Of a stretch of 64,000 nt of DNA, positions 37,194 to 45,469 are shown piece after piece (position 1 is the stretch's first letter; each line of letters starts with the position of its first letter). The translations under genes were made by a program, and so were the position numbers. The DNA comes from Actinomycetota bacterium (lineage in GTDB: Bacteria > Actinomycetota > Thermoleophilia > Solirubrobacterales > 70-9): contig JAFDWB010000082.1 of the NCBI GenBank assembly GCA_018268675.1, positions 1 through 64,000 on the forward strand. Reading direction: 5' to 3'. The notes under the pieces are model-generated. The model did no database searches and was not told the origin of the DNA. It saw nothing but the letters and a program-made list of their open reading frames with translations.

Positions 37194-39016
37194 TGGCGCG
37201 GATCTCCTCCGACAGCATCAACGCGGTCCGCGACGCCGCCGACATGGCGGCGGAGGTCGGCCGTTATACCGACCTCAAACGCAACGGCGCCCAGATGATG
37301 GGCCTCTGCCCGTTCCACGACGAGCGCTCGCCCTCCTTTTCGGTCGACCCCCAGGACAAGCTCTACCACTGCTTCGGCTGCGGGGTGGCGGGGGACGTCT
37401 TCGGCTTCGTGATGGAGAAGGAGGGGCTCGGGTTCTCCGAGGCGGTGGAGGCGCTCGCCGACCGCTACGGGGTGGAGCTCCAGCGGGAGCAGGAGGACCC
37501 GCGGGCGGAGGCGCGCCGCCAGGCCCGGCAGCGCCTCCAACAGCTGCTCGAGCGCGCCGCCGCCTACTACTCGAACTACCTCTGGGAGTCGAAGGAGGCG
37601 GCGAAAGCGCGCGAATACCTCGCCGGGCGCGGGCTCGCCGAGCAGACGCTGCGGGACTTCGGCGTCGGCTTCGCGCCGAGCGCCTGGGACAAGATCCTCG
37701 TCGCCGGCCAGCGGGCGGGCTTCACCGTGCCCGAGATGCACAGCGTCGGGCTCGTGCAGCGGAGCCGTCAGGGGGGCGAGTACGACCGCTTCCGGGCGCG
37801 CATCATGTTCCCGATCCGCGACGCCCGTGGTCGCGTGCTCGGCTTCGGCGGCCGGGCCACGCGCGAGGACCAGAAGCCGAAGTACGTCAACACCGCGGAG
37901 ACCGACTTCTTCCATAAGAGCGAGATCCTTTACGGCCTCGACCGCGCCCGCGCCGCGATGGCGAAGGAGAACCGGGCGCTGGTGGTGGAGGGCTACACCG
38001 ACGTGCTGGCGCTCCACCAGGCGGGGCTCGAGGGGGCGGTCGGGGTGATGGGGACGGCGATCACGCCGGACCAGGTGAAGACCCTCTCCGGCGTGGTCGA
38101 CGAGGTGGTCCTGGCGCTCGACGCCGACGAGGCCGGGCAGGAGGCGATGCTGCGCGCGCAGCGGGTAGCCGGCGGGCGCAAGATGCGGCTGCGGGTCGCC
38201 TCGATGCCGAAAGGCGTCGACCCGGCCGAGCTGATGGCCGAGGCCGACGGCGCCGAGCGCTTCCGCGGCTTCGCGGCGCGCGCCGCCGAGCTGACCGACT
38301 TCCAGGTGATGCGGATCCTCGGCCGCACCGACACCTCCTCGCCGGTCGAGCGCGACCGGGCGCTCGGCGAGGTCGCCCCGATCCTCGCCGCGATGGACGA
38401 AGGCGCGAGCCAGTCCGAGCTGGTGCGGCGGGTGGCCGACCGGCTCGACCTCGAGCCCGCGATGGTGATGGGGCGGGTGGTCGCCGCGACCCCGGCGACG
38501 GGCGGGCCCGGAGCGGGAGGGGCCGAGCGCCCGGCTGCCCCGGCGCGCGACCGCGGGCAGAGCCCCGACGGTGCGGCCCCCCGTGGCGCCGCCCCGCCGC
38601 GCGCCGCCGAGCTGACCTCCCGCGAACGCCGCGAGCGCGCCCTCCTGGCGATGTGCATCGCGCTCCCCGAGCCGGGCGCCGAATATCTGCAGCGCCTGGG
38701 GGAGAAGCACCTCTCGCGCTCCGGCCGGCAGGCCGCCGAGTTCATCCGCGACCACCCCGAGGACCCGGCCGAGCACCTGCCGCGCGGAGACGGCGCCCTC
38801 GCCGCCCTGATCACCGAACTCGTGATGATCGCCCGCGAGCAACCGGCCTCGAAGGAAGCGATGGAGCTGAACTTCCTCCTCCTCGAGCAGCGCCGCCTCG
38901 AGGACGAGATCGCCGCCGCCGGCGAGCGCGGCGACTACGAGCGGCGCGCCCGCCTCAGCCGCGAGCGCGCCGCCCTGGTCGAACGAATCGCCCACGCGCA
39001 GCGAGACGGCACCTGA
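37193..39016 (+). CDS. DNA primase DnaG
   Basis: A 607-residue primase. Zinc finger: CPFHDERSPSFSV...HCFGCG (residues about 40-65). TOPRIM catalytic core: RALVVEGYTDVLALHQAGLE (Glu) and VVLALDADEAGQEA (Asp-x-Asp). RIMFPIRDARGRVLGFGGRA precedes it. A Pro/Ala-rich linker (about residues 430-475) leads to the C-terminal helicase-binding domain. It overlaps the dgt stop. tRNA-Asn follows 40 nt downstream. Confidence 0.96.
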   Translation: MARISSDSINAVRDAADMAAEVGRYTDLKRNGAQMMGLCPFHDERSPSFSVDPQDKLYHCFGCGVAGDVFGFVMEKEGLGFSEAVEALADRYGVELQREQEDPRAEARRQARQRLQQLLERAAAYYSNYLWESKEAAKAREYLAGRGLAEQTLRDFGVGFAPSAWDKILVAGQRAGFTVPEMHSVGLVQRSRQGGEYDRFRARIMFPIRDARGRVLGFGGRATREDQKPKYVNTAETDFFHKSEILYGLDRARAAMAKENRALVVEGYTDVLALHQAGLEGAVGVMGTAITPDQVKTLSGVVDEVVLALDADEAGQEAMLRAQRVAGGRKMRLRVASMPKGVDPAELMAEADGAERFRGFAARAAELTDFQVMRILGRTDTSSPVERDRALGEVAPILAAMDEGASQSELVRRVADRLDLEPAMVMGRVVAATPATGGPGAGGAERPAAPARDRGQSPDGAAPRGAAPPRAAELTSRERRERALLAMCIALPEPGAEYLQRLGEKHLSRSGRQAAEFIRDHPEDPAEHLPRGDGALAALITELVMIAREQPASKEAMELNFLLLEQRRLEDEIAAAGERGDYERRARLSRERAALVERIAHAQRDGT

Positions 39017-39021
39017 CCCGC

Positions 39022-39027
39022 TAAATT
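39022..39027 (+). promoter_or_regulatory. -10 box for tRNA-Asn
   Basis: TAAATT lies 30 nt before the tRNA, just after the dnaG stop, and is AT-rich against a GC-rich background. A short GGCCC/GGGCC stem lies between it and the tRNA. No clear -35 is visible. The assignment is by position only. Confidence 0.4.
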
Positions 39028-39056
39028 GGCCTCCCGGCCCACCGGGCCGTCGCCGT

Positions 39057-39129
<73 letters not shown>

Positions 39130-39176
39130 CCTTCGAGCGCCTCTGGGCTCGCGAAATCCGGCGACGGTGATTGTCT

Positions 39177-39206
39177 AGACGCGACGGCCCGAAGACCGTC
39201 GCGTCT
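39177..39206. terminator. Perfect 11-bp hairpin after tRNA-Asn
   Basis: AGACGCGACGG (39177-39187) pairs with CCGTCGCGTCT (39196-39206) around an 8-nt loop. It separates tRNA-Asn from the convergent gene that ends at 39230 and could serve both directions. Confidence 0.65.
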
Positions 39207-39229
39207 GCCGGGCGGTGCCCTATGCCCGC

Positions 39230-39529
39230 CTACTCGGGTGTGTGGTACGCGGCCAGGTCGATCCACTCCATGCGGTTCGGGGGATCGGTCACACCACCAT
39301 CTTTCAGTGCCGGGCCGAGGCGGTCGGACATGAACCGACCTTGATCCTCGCGCGAGTCCCACACCTCGAAGACGACCCAGCCACCGTCCTTGGCACCCCC
39401 TGAGTGGAACAACAACCCGGATGGCCAGTCACCGGCCCCGGTCTCCATGTCGATGCCCAGCAACCGGTTCACCGCCTCATACGTCTCGAGTCCGAACCCG
39501 TCGAACTCGAGAATCAGACCTTCAGCCAT
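39230..39529 (-). CDS. Small hypothetical protein, possible dimeric alpha/beta-barrel (ABM-like)
   Basis: A 99-residue protein, MAEGLILEFDGFGLETYEAV to the end MEWIDLAAYHTPE. The pattern GGWVVFEVWDSREDQGRFMSDRL resembles the antibiotic-biosynthesis-monooxygenase/dimeric ferredoxin-like fold, in which a strand carrying WVVFEVWDS is followed by a helix. Base composition is less GC-biased than neighbouring genes (codons such as ATG, GAA, GTT are more frequent), which may mark recent acquisition. Function unknown. Confidence 0.7.
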   Translation of the reverse strand: MAEGLILEFDGFGLETYEAVNRLLGIDMETGAGDWPSGLLFHSGGAKDGGWVVFEVWDSREDQGRFMSDRLGPALKDGGVTDPPNRMEWIDLAAYHTPE

Positions 39530-39565
39530 GATCTACCGTTCCTTCCTGGTCAAGCTCGCGATCGG

Positions 39566-40084
39566 TCATTCGCCGAGCAGGGTGATCGTCGTGTCGGTGC
39601 CGCCTTTCACTTCCTTGGAGAAGATCGTGCCGCGGGCGCCGACGTACTTGCCCGTGCCGCCGGTCACCACGCCTTCGGTGCCCGACTTGAGGATGCTGGC
39701 GCTCGCGTAGAGCGACCCGCCGGGGAGCGTGAAGACGCCCTCGCAGATGAAGTGCGCCTGCGGGAACGCCGCGTTGGTGGTCTTGGCGACCGCCACGGTG
39801 GCGGTGCAGCTGGCCCTCAGCTTGCCGATCGTCTTGCCGCCTTCGCTCAGCGGGTTGGTGATGACGATCTCGTCGCCGGGGCTGATCGAGGTCGGGAACC
39901 CGTGCTTCTTCGGGGCCACCGGCGGGAGGTCGACATAAGCGAAGGTCGACCCCTTTTTGAGTTCCTTGAAGGTGATCGTGGTCGTCGTGGCCGCCGACGC
40001 GACGGCGGTGCCGACGAGGGCGGCGACCAGCAGACACACCGCGGCGAGTAGAAGGCCGCGGGCGCGGCGTGGCAAGGAGTTCAA
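39566..40084 (-). CDS. Secreted allene-oxide-cyclase/dirigent-like beta-barrel protein
   Basis: A 172-residue protein with a signal peptide (RRARGLLLAAVCLLVAALVG, then TAVASAA). The mature part is strand-rich and ends with TGGTGKYVGARGTIFSKEVK, then TDTTITLLGE, a pattern seen in bacterial allene-oxide-cyclase-barrel-like proteins. It is probably exported. There is no evidence that it has cyclase activity. Glutamate and lysine codons are mixed. The gap 40085-40226 upstream holds only its promoter region. Confidence 0.72.
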   Translation of the reverse strand: MNSLPRRARGLLLAAVCLLVAALVGTAVASAATTTTITFKELKKGSTFAYVDLPPVAPKKHGFPTSISPGDEIVITNPLSEGGKTIGKLRASCTATVAVAKTTNAAFPQAHFICEGVFTLPGGSLYASASILKSGTEGVVTGGTGKYVGARGTIFSKEVKGGTDTTITLLGE

Positions 40085-40226
40085 GACGGGTCCTCCGTTC
40101 AGGTGGATGGCTCAGACGAGGACGAGAGGCCCCGAACCTCTCAGTTGCCCGCCGATCTGCATATGCCGAAAAGTGGGGTTTCAGCACTCCCGCGAACGAT
40201 CCTGAACGCTCGAGGAATGTGAAGTG

Positions 40227-41423
40227 TCAGGAGGCGCGCCTCGCCGCAAGCTCCTCGACCAGTTCGGCGCCGCGCGCCGAGCCGTCGTGGGTGGCGGCCC
40301 AGGTGGCGATCTGGCGGGAGCGGGCGGCGAAGCGGGGGTCGGCGAGGATGCGGCGGGCGGCCCATCGCAGGGGGCCGGGACGACAGAGGCGCCAGGGGAG
40401 CGAGAGGCCCGCGCCGGTCCAGGCGACGCGCATCGCGGTCTCGCCCATGTCGCCGGTGATCGGCGAGACCAGGAGGGGGGCGCCGGCTGCGAGGGCGCGG
40501 GCGACGGTGCCGTGGCCGCCGTGGGAGATGACCAAGGCGGCGATCGGCATCAGCTGCGAGTAGCTCAGCCAGTCGACCAGGACGGCGTTGGCGGGAACCG
40601 GGATCGCGCTCTGGGGGTGTACGCGGTTGGTGGTGGCGACGACGCGGACCGGCTCGTCGGCGAGCGCCGCCAGGGCCGTGCGCACGAGGTGGTTGCCCGA
40701 GTCGTGGGCGGTGCTCGGGGCGACGAGGACGAGCGGTGCGTCGCCGGGCGGGAGCTCGATGTCGGGGTGGGGGACCTCGAAGGCCATCGGCCCCGTCACC
40801 TTCACCGCGGCCGGCCAGGCGCGTGGATACTCGAGCTGCGGGTAGGTCGCGACGAGGGCGAGGTCGGGGCTGATGCCCCCATGGAAGCGATCGAGCGGCG
40901 GCAGGCCGAGGCGCTCGCGTTGGGAGTTGAGATCGCGGCGGCCGCGCTCGAGGCCGACGTCGAGGGCGCGGTGCCCGGCTCGCCAGACCGCGCGCCCGAG
41001 GCTGGTGCGTGGCCCCCGTAGTCCCACGGCGAAGAACGGGAGGCCGGGCTCCACCACCGGGTAGAGGTGGGGGATCAGGGTGGCGAGGGGCACCCCGGCC
41101 GCCTCGGCTGCGAGGGTCGGCGCGACGGTGAGGATGTCGGAGACGACGACCGCCGGGTCGAGGCGCTCGATCAGCGGCAACAGCGCGCGCGCCGCCTCGG
41201 CGGCGTCGCGGCCGTCGTCGGTACCGGGCTCAGGCGGCGGGAAGGTGCGGTATTCCTCCGCCGCGGCGAAGTCGAGACCGGCGCCCTCGACCGCGCCGCG
41301 GCGCTCCTCCCAGGTCTCGACCGTGACCGCGTGGCCCCGCCGCGCCAGCGCCCGCCCGAGGGCGATCGCGGGGAAGGCGTGACCGGGGTCGCCGAAAGCG
41401 GCAACCAGGAAGCGCGACGGCAC
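40227..41423 (-). CDS. Glycosyltransferase, UGT/MGT family (GT1, GT-B fold)
   Basis: A 398-residue enzyme that should transfer a sugar from a nucleotide donor to a small molecule or lipid. The N-terminal acceptor domain starts FLVAAFGDPGHAFPAIALGR. The C-terminal donor domain contains VLVDWLSYSQLMPIAALVIS, then HGGHGTVARALAAGAPLLVS and GDMGETAMRVAWTGAGL. Start GTG 41423 lies 1 nt after the stop of the SDR gene, so the two are co-transcribed. Acceptor and sugar are unknown. Confidence 0.9.
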   Translation of the reverse strand: MPSRFLVAAFGDPGHAFPAIALGRALARRGHAVTVETWEERRGAVEGAGLDFAAAEEYRTFPPPEPGTDDGRDAAEAARALLPLIERLDPAVVVSDILTVAPTLAAEAAGVPLATLIPHLYPVVEPGLPFFAVGLRGPRTSLGRAVWRAGHRALDVGLERGRRDLNSQRERLGLPPLDRFHGGISPDLALVATYPQLEYPRAWPAAVKVTGPMAFEVPHPDIELPPGDAPLVLVAPSTAHDSGNHLVRTALAALADEPVRVVATTNRVHPQSAIPVPANAVLVDWLSYSQLMPIAALVISHGGHGTVARALAAGAPLLVSPITGDMGETAMRVAWTGAGLSLPWRLCRPGPLRWAARRILADPRFAARSRQIATWAATHDGSARGAELVEELAARRAS

Positions 41424-41424
41424 C

Positions 41425-42156
41425 TCAGCCGGCGCCGACGTAGTCCTCTCCGGGCCTGACGAAGACGATCTCCGGCACGTTGCAGCTGGGCGAGGTCCGC
41501 AACAGGAACCGGACCCCCTCGGCGATGTCGGTGGGCTGGATCAGCGGCTCGCCGATCTCGTCGCGGATGAAGGCGGCCATGTCGGTGTCGACGAAGCCTG
41601 GAGCCAGCGCCGTGCACTGGATCCCTTCCTTGGCGACCTCGCGCCGGGTCGCTTCGGTGAAGTTGATCATCGCCGCCTTGGTCGCCCCGTAGATCGAGAG
41701 CCATGCCGGGCCGCTTTTGCCGGCCAGGGAGGCGGTGTTGACGATCAGCGCCTTGCCGTGCTCGGCGCCCGCCTTGCGCAGCAGCGGCAGGCCTTCGCGC
41801 GTCCCCAGGATCTGGGAGCGCAGGTTGACCGCCAGCTGCAGGTCGAGCAGCTTGGTGTCGGTCTCGGCGATCGGGGCGCCCGCCCCGACCCCGGCGTTGT
41901 TGACGAGCACGTCGAGACGGCCGAAGCGCTCCTCGTGGGCGACGAAGACGGCCTTCAGCTGCTCCTCCTCGGCGACGTTGGCGGCGACGGTCTGGACCTC
42001 GTGGCCCGCCTCACGAAGGCCCGCGACCGCGTCCTCGAGCTTTTCCGGGCGCCGCGCCGAGAGCGTCAGGCCGTAGCCCTCCCCGGCCAGCATCGCCGCG
42101 ATCGCCAGTCCGATCCCGCCCGAGGCCCCAGTGATCAACGCCGCTCGCTCCGCCAT
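41425..42156 (-). CDS. Short-chain dehydrogenase/reductase
   Basis: A 243-residue classical SDR. NAD(P) motif ITGASGGIGLAIA is at the N-terminus, NNAG is in VLVNNAGVGAGAP, the catalytic Ser in VNTASLAGKSG and the Tyr-x-x-x-Lys in SIYGATKAAMINF. A GGGAGGAG site precedes the ATG at 42156; the longer frame upstream is antisense to the lipoprotein gene. It is the first gene of an operon with the UGT-type glycosyltransferase. Confidence 0.92.
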   Translation of the reverse strand: MAERAALITGASGGIGLAIAAMLAGEGYGLTLSARRPEKLEDAVAGLREAGHEVQTVAANVAEEEQLKAVFVAHEERFGRLDVLVNNAGVGAGAPIAETDTKLLDLQLAVNLRSQILGTREGLPLLRKAGAEHGKALIVNTASLAGKSGPAWLSIYGATKAAMINFTEATRREVAKEGIQCTALAPGFVDTDMAAFIRDEIGEPLIQPTDIAEGVRFLLRTSPSCNVPEIVFVRPGEDYVGAG

Positions 42157-42222
42157 CCGTTTCTCCTCCCGTTCGCTCCGACGCGGCCACCCTACCGGCG
42201 GGGCGGCCGGGACTCTGAAAAC

Positions 42223-43344
42223 ATGCCGCCGATGCGCGCCCCCCGTACCGTGACAGGGCTCGGCTGCCTGCTCGCCTGCGGGGTCACCCTCCTCGCCGGC
42301 TGCGGCGGCCCTGGCACCTCCTCCCAGGTCAACCGCGAAGTGGAGGCCGGCGTCAGCAAGCCCGCGCCGCCGAAAAGCGCCTTCCCGGCCACCGAAGGAA
42401 GAACGCTCGAAGAATTCGTCCTCGACGTCGCCAAAGTCCACCCCCAGGTGAAGGTCAGCCCCGGGGCCGAAGCCTTCTACACGGGCGTCAATCGCTACCC
42501 GTTCCTGGTCGCCGAGAAAAACAGCGCGGCAGGTCGGGCGGGGAAGGAGATCCCGAACGCCGAAGTCGCGATCTACTACGCCAGGGTGCGGAAACCGAAA
42601 CCGGCGGCGAAATCGAAGCCTAAGGCGAAGGGCAGGCCCGGGACGAAGCCGGCGAAGGCCCCCGGTGAAGCTTCCGAACAGCCCCTGATCGGCCCCTTCC
42701 CGGCGCAGATCGAAACGCTGGCGACGAAGCCCGCCTTCCAGGGCAAGACCACCACCGAAAATCCGGAAGCGGCGAGCGTCGTCTACTCGGTAGAACTGAA
42801 CTTCCCCGCCGACGGCGAATACAAGCCGGTCGCGCTGATCAAGGAAAAAGGGGGGATCGCGGTGAAAGCCCTGCCGGTCATCCAAGTCGGCGAATTCACC
42901 AGGATTCCGCGGCCCGGCGAGAAAGCTCCAGTGATCCAGACGCCGACCGCACAGAGTGTCGGCGGGGACCTCACGAAACTGTCCACGAGAGTGCCGCCGG
43001 ACACGCAGAACAAGGTCAATTACGCGGACGTCCTCGGAAAGGAGCCGATACTTCTCTTGTTTACGACCCCCAAGTTCTGCCAGAGTCGGGTCTGCGGGCC
43101 TGTCGTCGACGTCGCCCAGCAGCTCCAGCACGAATTCGAAGGCAAGGCGAACTTCATCCACATGGAGATGTACAAGAACAACGATCCGGCGAACGGGGTG
43201 AGTCCCCAGGTCCGCCGCTTCCACCTGCCGACCGAACCGTGGTTGTTCGCGATCAACCGCGAAGGGGTGGTGGGCGCGACGATCCAGGGTGGCTTCGGGA
43301 CCGACCTGATGAAAAAGACCGTCGAAAAGGTGATCGCAGAATGA
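42223..43344 (+). CDS. Lipoprotein with a thioredoxin-like domain
   Basis: A 373-residue exported lipoprotein. Lipobox LLAGC puts the lipidated Cys at residue 27. A Lys/Pro/Ala-rich segment (about residues 120-150) may span the wall. The C-terminal region (PILLLFTTPKFCQSRVCGPV, then LQHEFEGKANFIHMEMYKN) looks like a thioredoxin-like fold with a C-x4-C pair rather than the usual C-x2-C. It uses mainly GAA for Glu. Its stop overlaps the HPt gene start (ATGA). It may be an envelope redox or periplasmic sensor component; this is inference. Confidence 0.8.
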   Translation: MPPMRAPRTVTGLGCLLACGVTLLAGCGGPGTSSQVNREVEAGVSKPAPPKSAFPATEGRTLEEFVLDVAKVHPQVKVSPGAEAFYTGVNRYPFLVAEKNSAAGRAGKEIPNAEVAIYYARVRKPKPAAKSKPKAKGRPGTKPAKAPGEASEQPLIGPFPAQIETLATKPAFQGKTTTENPEAASVVYSVELNFPADGEYKPVALIKEKGGIAVKALPVIQVGEFTRIPRPGEKAPVIQTPTAQSVGGDLTKLSTRVPPDTQNKVNYADVLGKEPILLLFTTPKFCQSRVCGPVVDVAQQLQHEFEGKANFIHMEMYKNNDPANGVSPQVRRFHLPTEPWLFAINREGVVGATIQGGFGTDLMKKTVEKVIAE

Positions 43345-43706
43345 GTGACAAAGCCGCATCCGAGGAGGAGCTTCTCTCCTCCTTCGCCGCGGAGGCGCGG
43401 CGCCGCTGCGACGTGATCTCGGCCGGCCTCGCCACCGCGACGACGGACTTCGAGACGATGCGCGCCGAAGCGCACGCGCTGCGCGGGACGGCCGGGGTGG
43501 TGGGGTTGCGCAGGCTGGCGGAGCTCGCCGGCCTGATGGAGTCCGACCTCGCCGAAGCGAAGAAGACCGGCACGATCCGCGGCGGGCGCGACCACCAGAT
43601 CGCCGACGCCGCCAAGGCGCTGGCCGACGGGGCCGCGGCGGCGGCCAAGGGCGAGGAAGAGCCGCCCGACGTCGGGCGGAGTCTCGCCCAGCTGTTCAGT
43701 GCCTGA
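43341..43706 (+). CDS. HPt-domain phosphotransfer protein
   Basis: A 121-residue helical protein. The segment FETMRAEAHALRGTAGVVGL, then RRLAELAGLMESDLAEAK, carries the HPt signature; His45 is the likely phosphorylated residue. Such proteins pass phosphate between response regulators. No histidine kinase or response regulator gene is in the window, so its partners are elsewhere. The ATG overlaps the stop of the lipoprotein gene by 4 nt and a second lipoprotein gene follows 15 nt after its stop. Confidence 0.82.
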   Translation: MSDKAASEEELLSSFAAEARRRCDVISAGLATATTDFETMRAEAHALRGTAGVVGLRRLAELAGLMESDLAEAKKTGTIRGGRDHQIADAAKALADGAAAAAKGEEEPPDVGRSLAQLFSA

Positions 43707-43721
43707 CCCGCGCTTTTACCT

Positions 43722-44288
43722 GTGCGCGCCGCCCTCCCCCTGATCGCCATCCTCGTCGCCGTCGCCGCGGCGGGATGCGGCGGGTCCTCGGGAGGCCAGA
43801 CCACGAGCGTCGGTGGGCAGACGATCACCGTGCCCGAAGATGTGCACGGGGTCTACGGAGAACTGGAAGCGATCCTCGACCAGTTCCCCTACCAGCACTG
43901 GTACACCCGCTGCGTGGTCGCGCGGGTGAGGAAGGAACTCGACCCGGCCGAAGCGGCGGCGCTCCCCGGCCTCTCGGGATCCGAAGGTGAGTCGAAAGCC
44001 GTGCAGATCATCGCCAAAGCCGGGCCGGCCTGCGCCAAGGCGACCGGCCGACCGATCGTCGACCCCAACGCCTCGGGCGAAAAGATCGCCGTCCTCCGCG
44101 CCGATTACCTCCCCTCGATGGTCTCCCTCGCCAAATCCCAAGGCCTCGATACCGCCCAGGTGGAATGCGTCAGGGAAGCCTTCGAAAACCTGCCCGACAA
44201 CCAGGTGGTCGCGATGGCGAACGGCTCCCACAAGGAACGCGAAGGCATACTCCTCTCAGTCTTCAAACCCTGTGCCAAGGCGAAGTAG
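43722..44288 (+). CDS. Small lipoprotein of unknown function
   Basis: A 188-residue exported protein. Signal peptide MRAALPLIAILVAVAAAGC, with lipidated Cys at residue 19, followed by a Gly/Ser/Thr linker. The mature domain has several Cys residues (YTRCVVARVRKE, AGPACAKATG, VECVREAFENLP and KPCAKAK) that could form two disulfides. Start GTG 43722. It follows the HPt gene closely and precedes the CAT-anticodon tRNA. Confidence 0.78.
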   Translation: MRAALPLIAILVAVAAAGCGGSSGGQTTSVGGQTITVPEDVHGVYGELEAILDQFPYQHWYTRCVVARVRKELDPAEAAALPGLSGSEGESKAVQIIAKAGPACAKATGRPIVDPNASGEKIAVLRADYLPSMVSLAKSQGLDTAQVECVREAFENLPDNQVVAMANGSHKEREGILLSVFKPCAKAK

Positions 44289-44312
44289 CTGAGGACGGGG
44301 CGCGAGGCCCGC

Positions 44313-44386
44313 GCGGCGGTAGCTCAGTTGGTCAGAGCACGGGACTCATAATCCCTTGGTCGCTGGTTCGAGTCCAGCCCGCCGCA
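44313..44386 (+). tRNA. tRNA with CAT anticodon, probably tRNA-Ile2
   Basis: Acceptor GCGGCGG (44313-44319) pairs with CCGCCGC (44379-44385), discriminator A44386. D arm GCTCAGTTGGTCAGAGC, anticodon loop CTCATAA, T arm GCTGG/TTCGAGT/CCAGC. The variable-to-T region TTGGTCGCTGGTTC and the ACTCATAATC anticodon arm resemble bacterial tRNA-Ile2, whose C34 is changed to lysidine, more than elongator Met. CCA is not encoded; a TTTTT run starts 4 nt after the end. Confidence 0.9.
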
Positions 44387-44397
44387 TCGCTTTTTGG

Positions 44398-44442
44398 TGA
44401 GTTCGCACTTTGCCGCGCTATCCGCGGGTTTCTGCGAACTCA
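44398..44442. repeat. 45-nt palindromic repeat, copy 2
   Basis: Same sequence as 31012-31056 with a single difference. Arms TGAGTTCGCA and TGCGAACTCA flank an inner CCGCG/CGCGG stem. It begins 12 nt after the tRNA and ends 5 nt before the stop of the convergent gene at 44448, so it could act as a terminator here. Confidence 0.85.
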
Positions 44443-44447
44443 TCGCG

Positions 44448-44867
44448 TCAGTGGAGGACGAGGAAGGCGACGAGTGCCAGCCCGAGCAAGGCGAGGGAGA
44501 CGATCCAGGCGCGGGCCCAGGCGCCGGCAAGGCTGTAGTTGCGGGGCCGGCGGCCGGCCGCGTCGGCCAGGTAGGCGGCGTTGGCCGGTTCGGGGATCTC
44601 GCTCTCGCGGGGGTCCTCGACCATGGTCTCGGCGAGGAGGGTGCGGGCGGCGGGGGCATCGTCGGTGCGGACGTAGATGCGCCGGCTGCTGTGGGTGCGG
44701 AGGCCCGCGCCGACGGCGGGGCCGTCGAGGGATCCCTGGTGGGCGAGGCTACGGATGCCTCCTTCGCGCAGCAGGCCGCGGATCAGCGCCGCCTCCTCGC
44801 GCGTGTCGGCGAAGGCGATCTGGACGAGACCATCGCCGCGGTGTCGCGCCCCCTCGATGATCTCCAC
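44448..44867 (-). CDS. DUF2007-like protein with C-terminal membrane anchor
   Basis: A 139-residue protein. The N-terminal domain (LVQIAFADTREEAALIRGLL, REGGIRSLAHQG, then RRIYVRTDDAPAARTLLAE) matches the small ferredoxin-like DUF2007 type, in which a strand-helix unit and a late YVRxxDxxxAxxLL segment are typical. A single transmembrane helix (IVSLALLGLALVAFLVLH) ends the chain. Likely start GTG 44867; the frame continues upstream through the next gene in a different frame. Function unknown. Confidence 0.7.
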   Translation of the reverse strand: MEIIEGARHRGDGLVQIAFADTREEAALIRGLLREGGIRSLAHQGSLDGPAVGAGLRTHSSRRIYVRTDDAPAARTLLAETMVEDPRESEIPEPANAAYLADAAGRRPRNYSLAGAWARAWIVSLALLGLALVAFLVLH

Positions 44868-44899
44868 GCCGACAGCGTAGGTCGCGCGGGGGCGGGGCG

Positions 44900-45133
44900 C
44901 TACTCGGTCTCGGGCCGGAGGCGCAGGCGGCGCTTCGGGGCCGCGTAGGTGATGCGGAGGTTCAGCTCGGGCTGCTCGGCGGGCCAGGCTTCGTAGACGC
45001 CGGGCTGCTCCTCGAGCGGGCGGGAGGAGGCGACCGCGACGATCGCGTGTTCCGCGGTTTCGGCCGTCACCTTGTGCAGTTCGCGTTCCCGGTGGCGCCG
45101 CCGCTCCCACGCGGCTACGACAAAGCTCCGCAT
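44900..45133 (-). CDS. Small hypothetical protein
   Basis: A 77-residue, very basic protein (MRSFVVAAWERRRHRERELH, ending RITYAAPKRRLRLRPETE). No known domain. It lies 32 nt upstream of the DUF2007-like gene on the same strand, so the two could share a transcript. Moderate support: good length and start, but low complexity. Confidence 0.5.
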   Translation of the reverse strand: MRSFVVAAWERRRHRERELHKVTAETAEHAIVAVASSRPLEEQPGVYEAWPAEQPELNLRITYAAPKRRLRLRPETE

Positions 45134-45204
45134 GGACGGGCACTCTACCCGTTATCGAGGACTGTCAGACGGACGCTTGGTCGGCAGTTTTTGGATGGTC
45201 GGGC

Positions 45205-45369
45205 TTAATTCTCCTCTTCGCCCCCGCCGAGCCCGAGCATCACCGCGAGCAGGAGGCAGGAGAGGACGAGGATCACGCTTCCGATCGCGACGAAGGCGCC
45301 GGTGGCGAACCCGAGGAGGCCGACGATCGCGAGGACGAGCGCCACAGCCATGGTGACCTTGCGACGCAT
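45205..45369 (-). CDS. 54-residue two-helix membrane peptide
   Basis: ATG at 45369 to TAA at 45205 gives MRRKVTMAVALVLAIVGLLG, then a second hydrophobic helix and an acidic end GGGEEEN. The positive N-terminus and two apolar helices of about 18 residues make a plausible small membrane protein. The frame is clean, and the stop is followed by a gap before the gene at 45133. Unknown function. Confidence 0.55.
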   Translation of the reverse strand: MRRKVTMAVALVLAIVGLLGFATGAFVAIGSVILVLSCLLLAVMLGLGGGEEEN

Positions 45370-45469
45370 CGGCCGATCCTACGGGTCGGCGATCTCGCGC
45401 CGGCGGCTCGCCCTGCCCCCAGGCGCGCCGTTTCGCGGTGCCGTCCTGCGGCGATGCGATACCTCCCGG

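Noticed and set aside
42157-43359. Extension of the SDR gene to a 644-residue protein
   Set aside because: The extra N-terminal part is antisense to the thioredoxin-like lipoprotein; a good ribosome site and Rossmann start fix the SDR start at 42156.
44313-44442. tRNA plus adjacent palindrome as an integration site
   Set aside because: The palindrome does not repeat tRNA sequence and no integrase or foreign block follows; the other copy of the palindrome is not near a tRNA.
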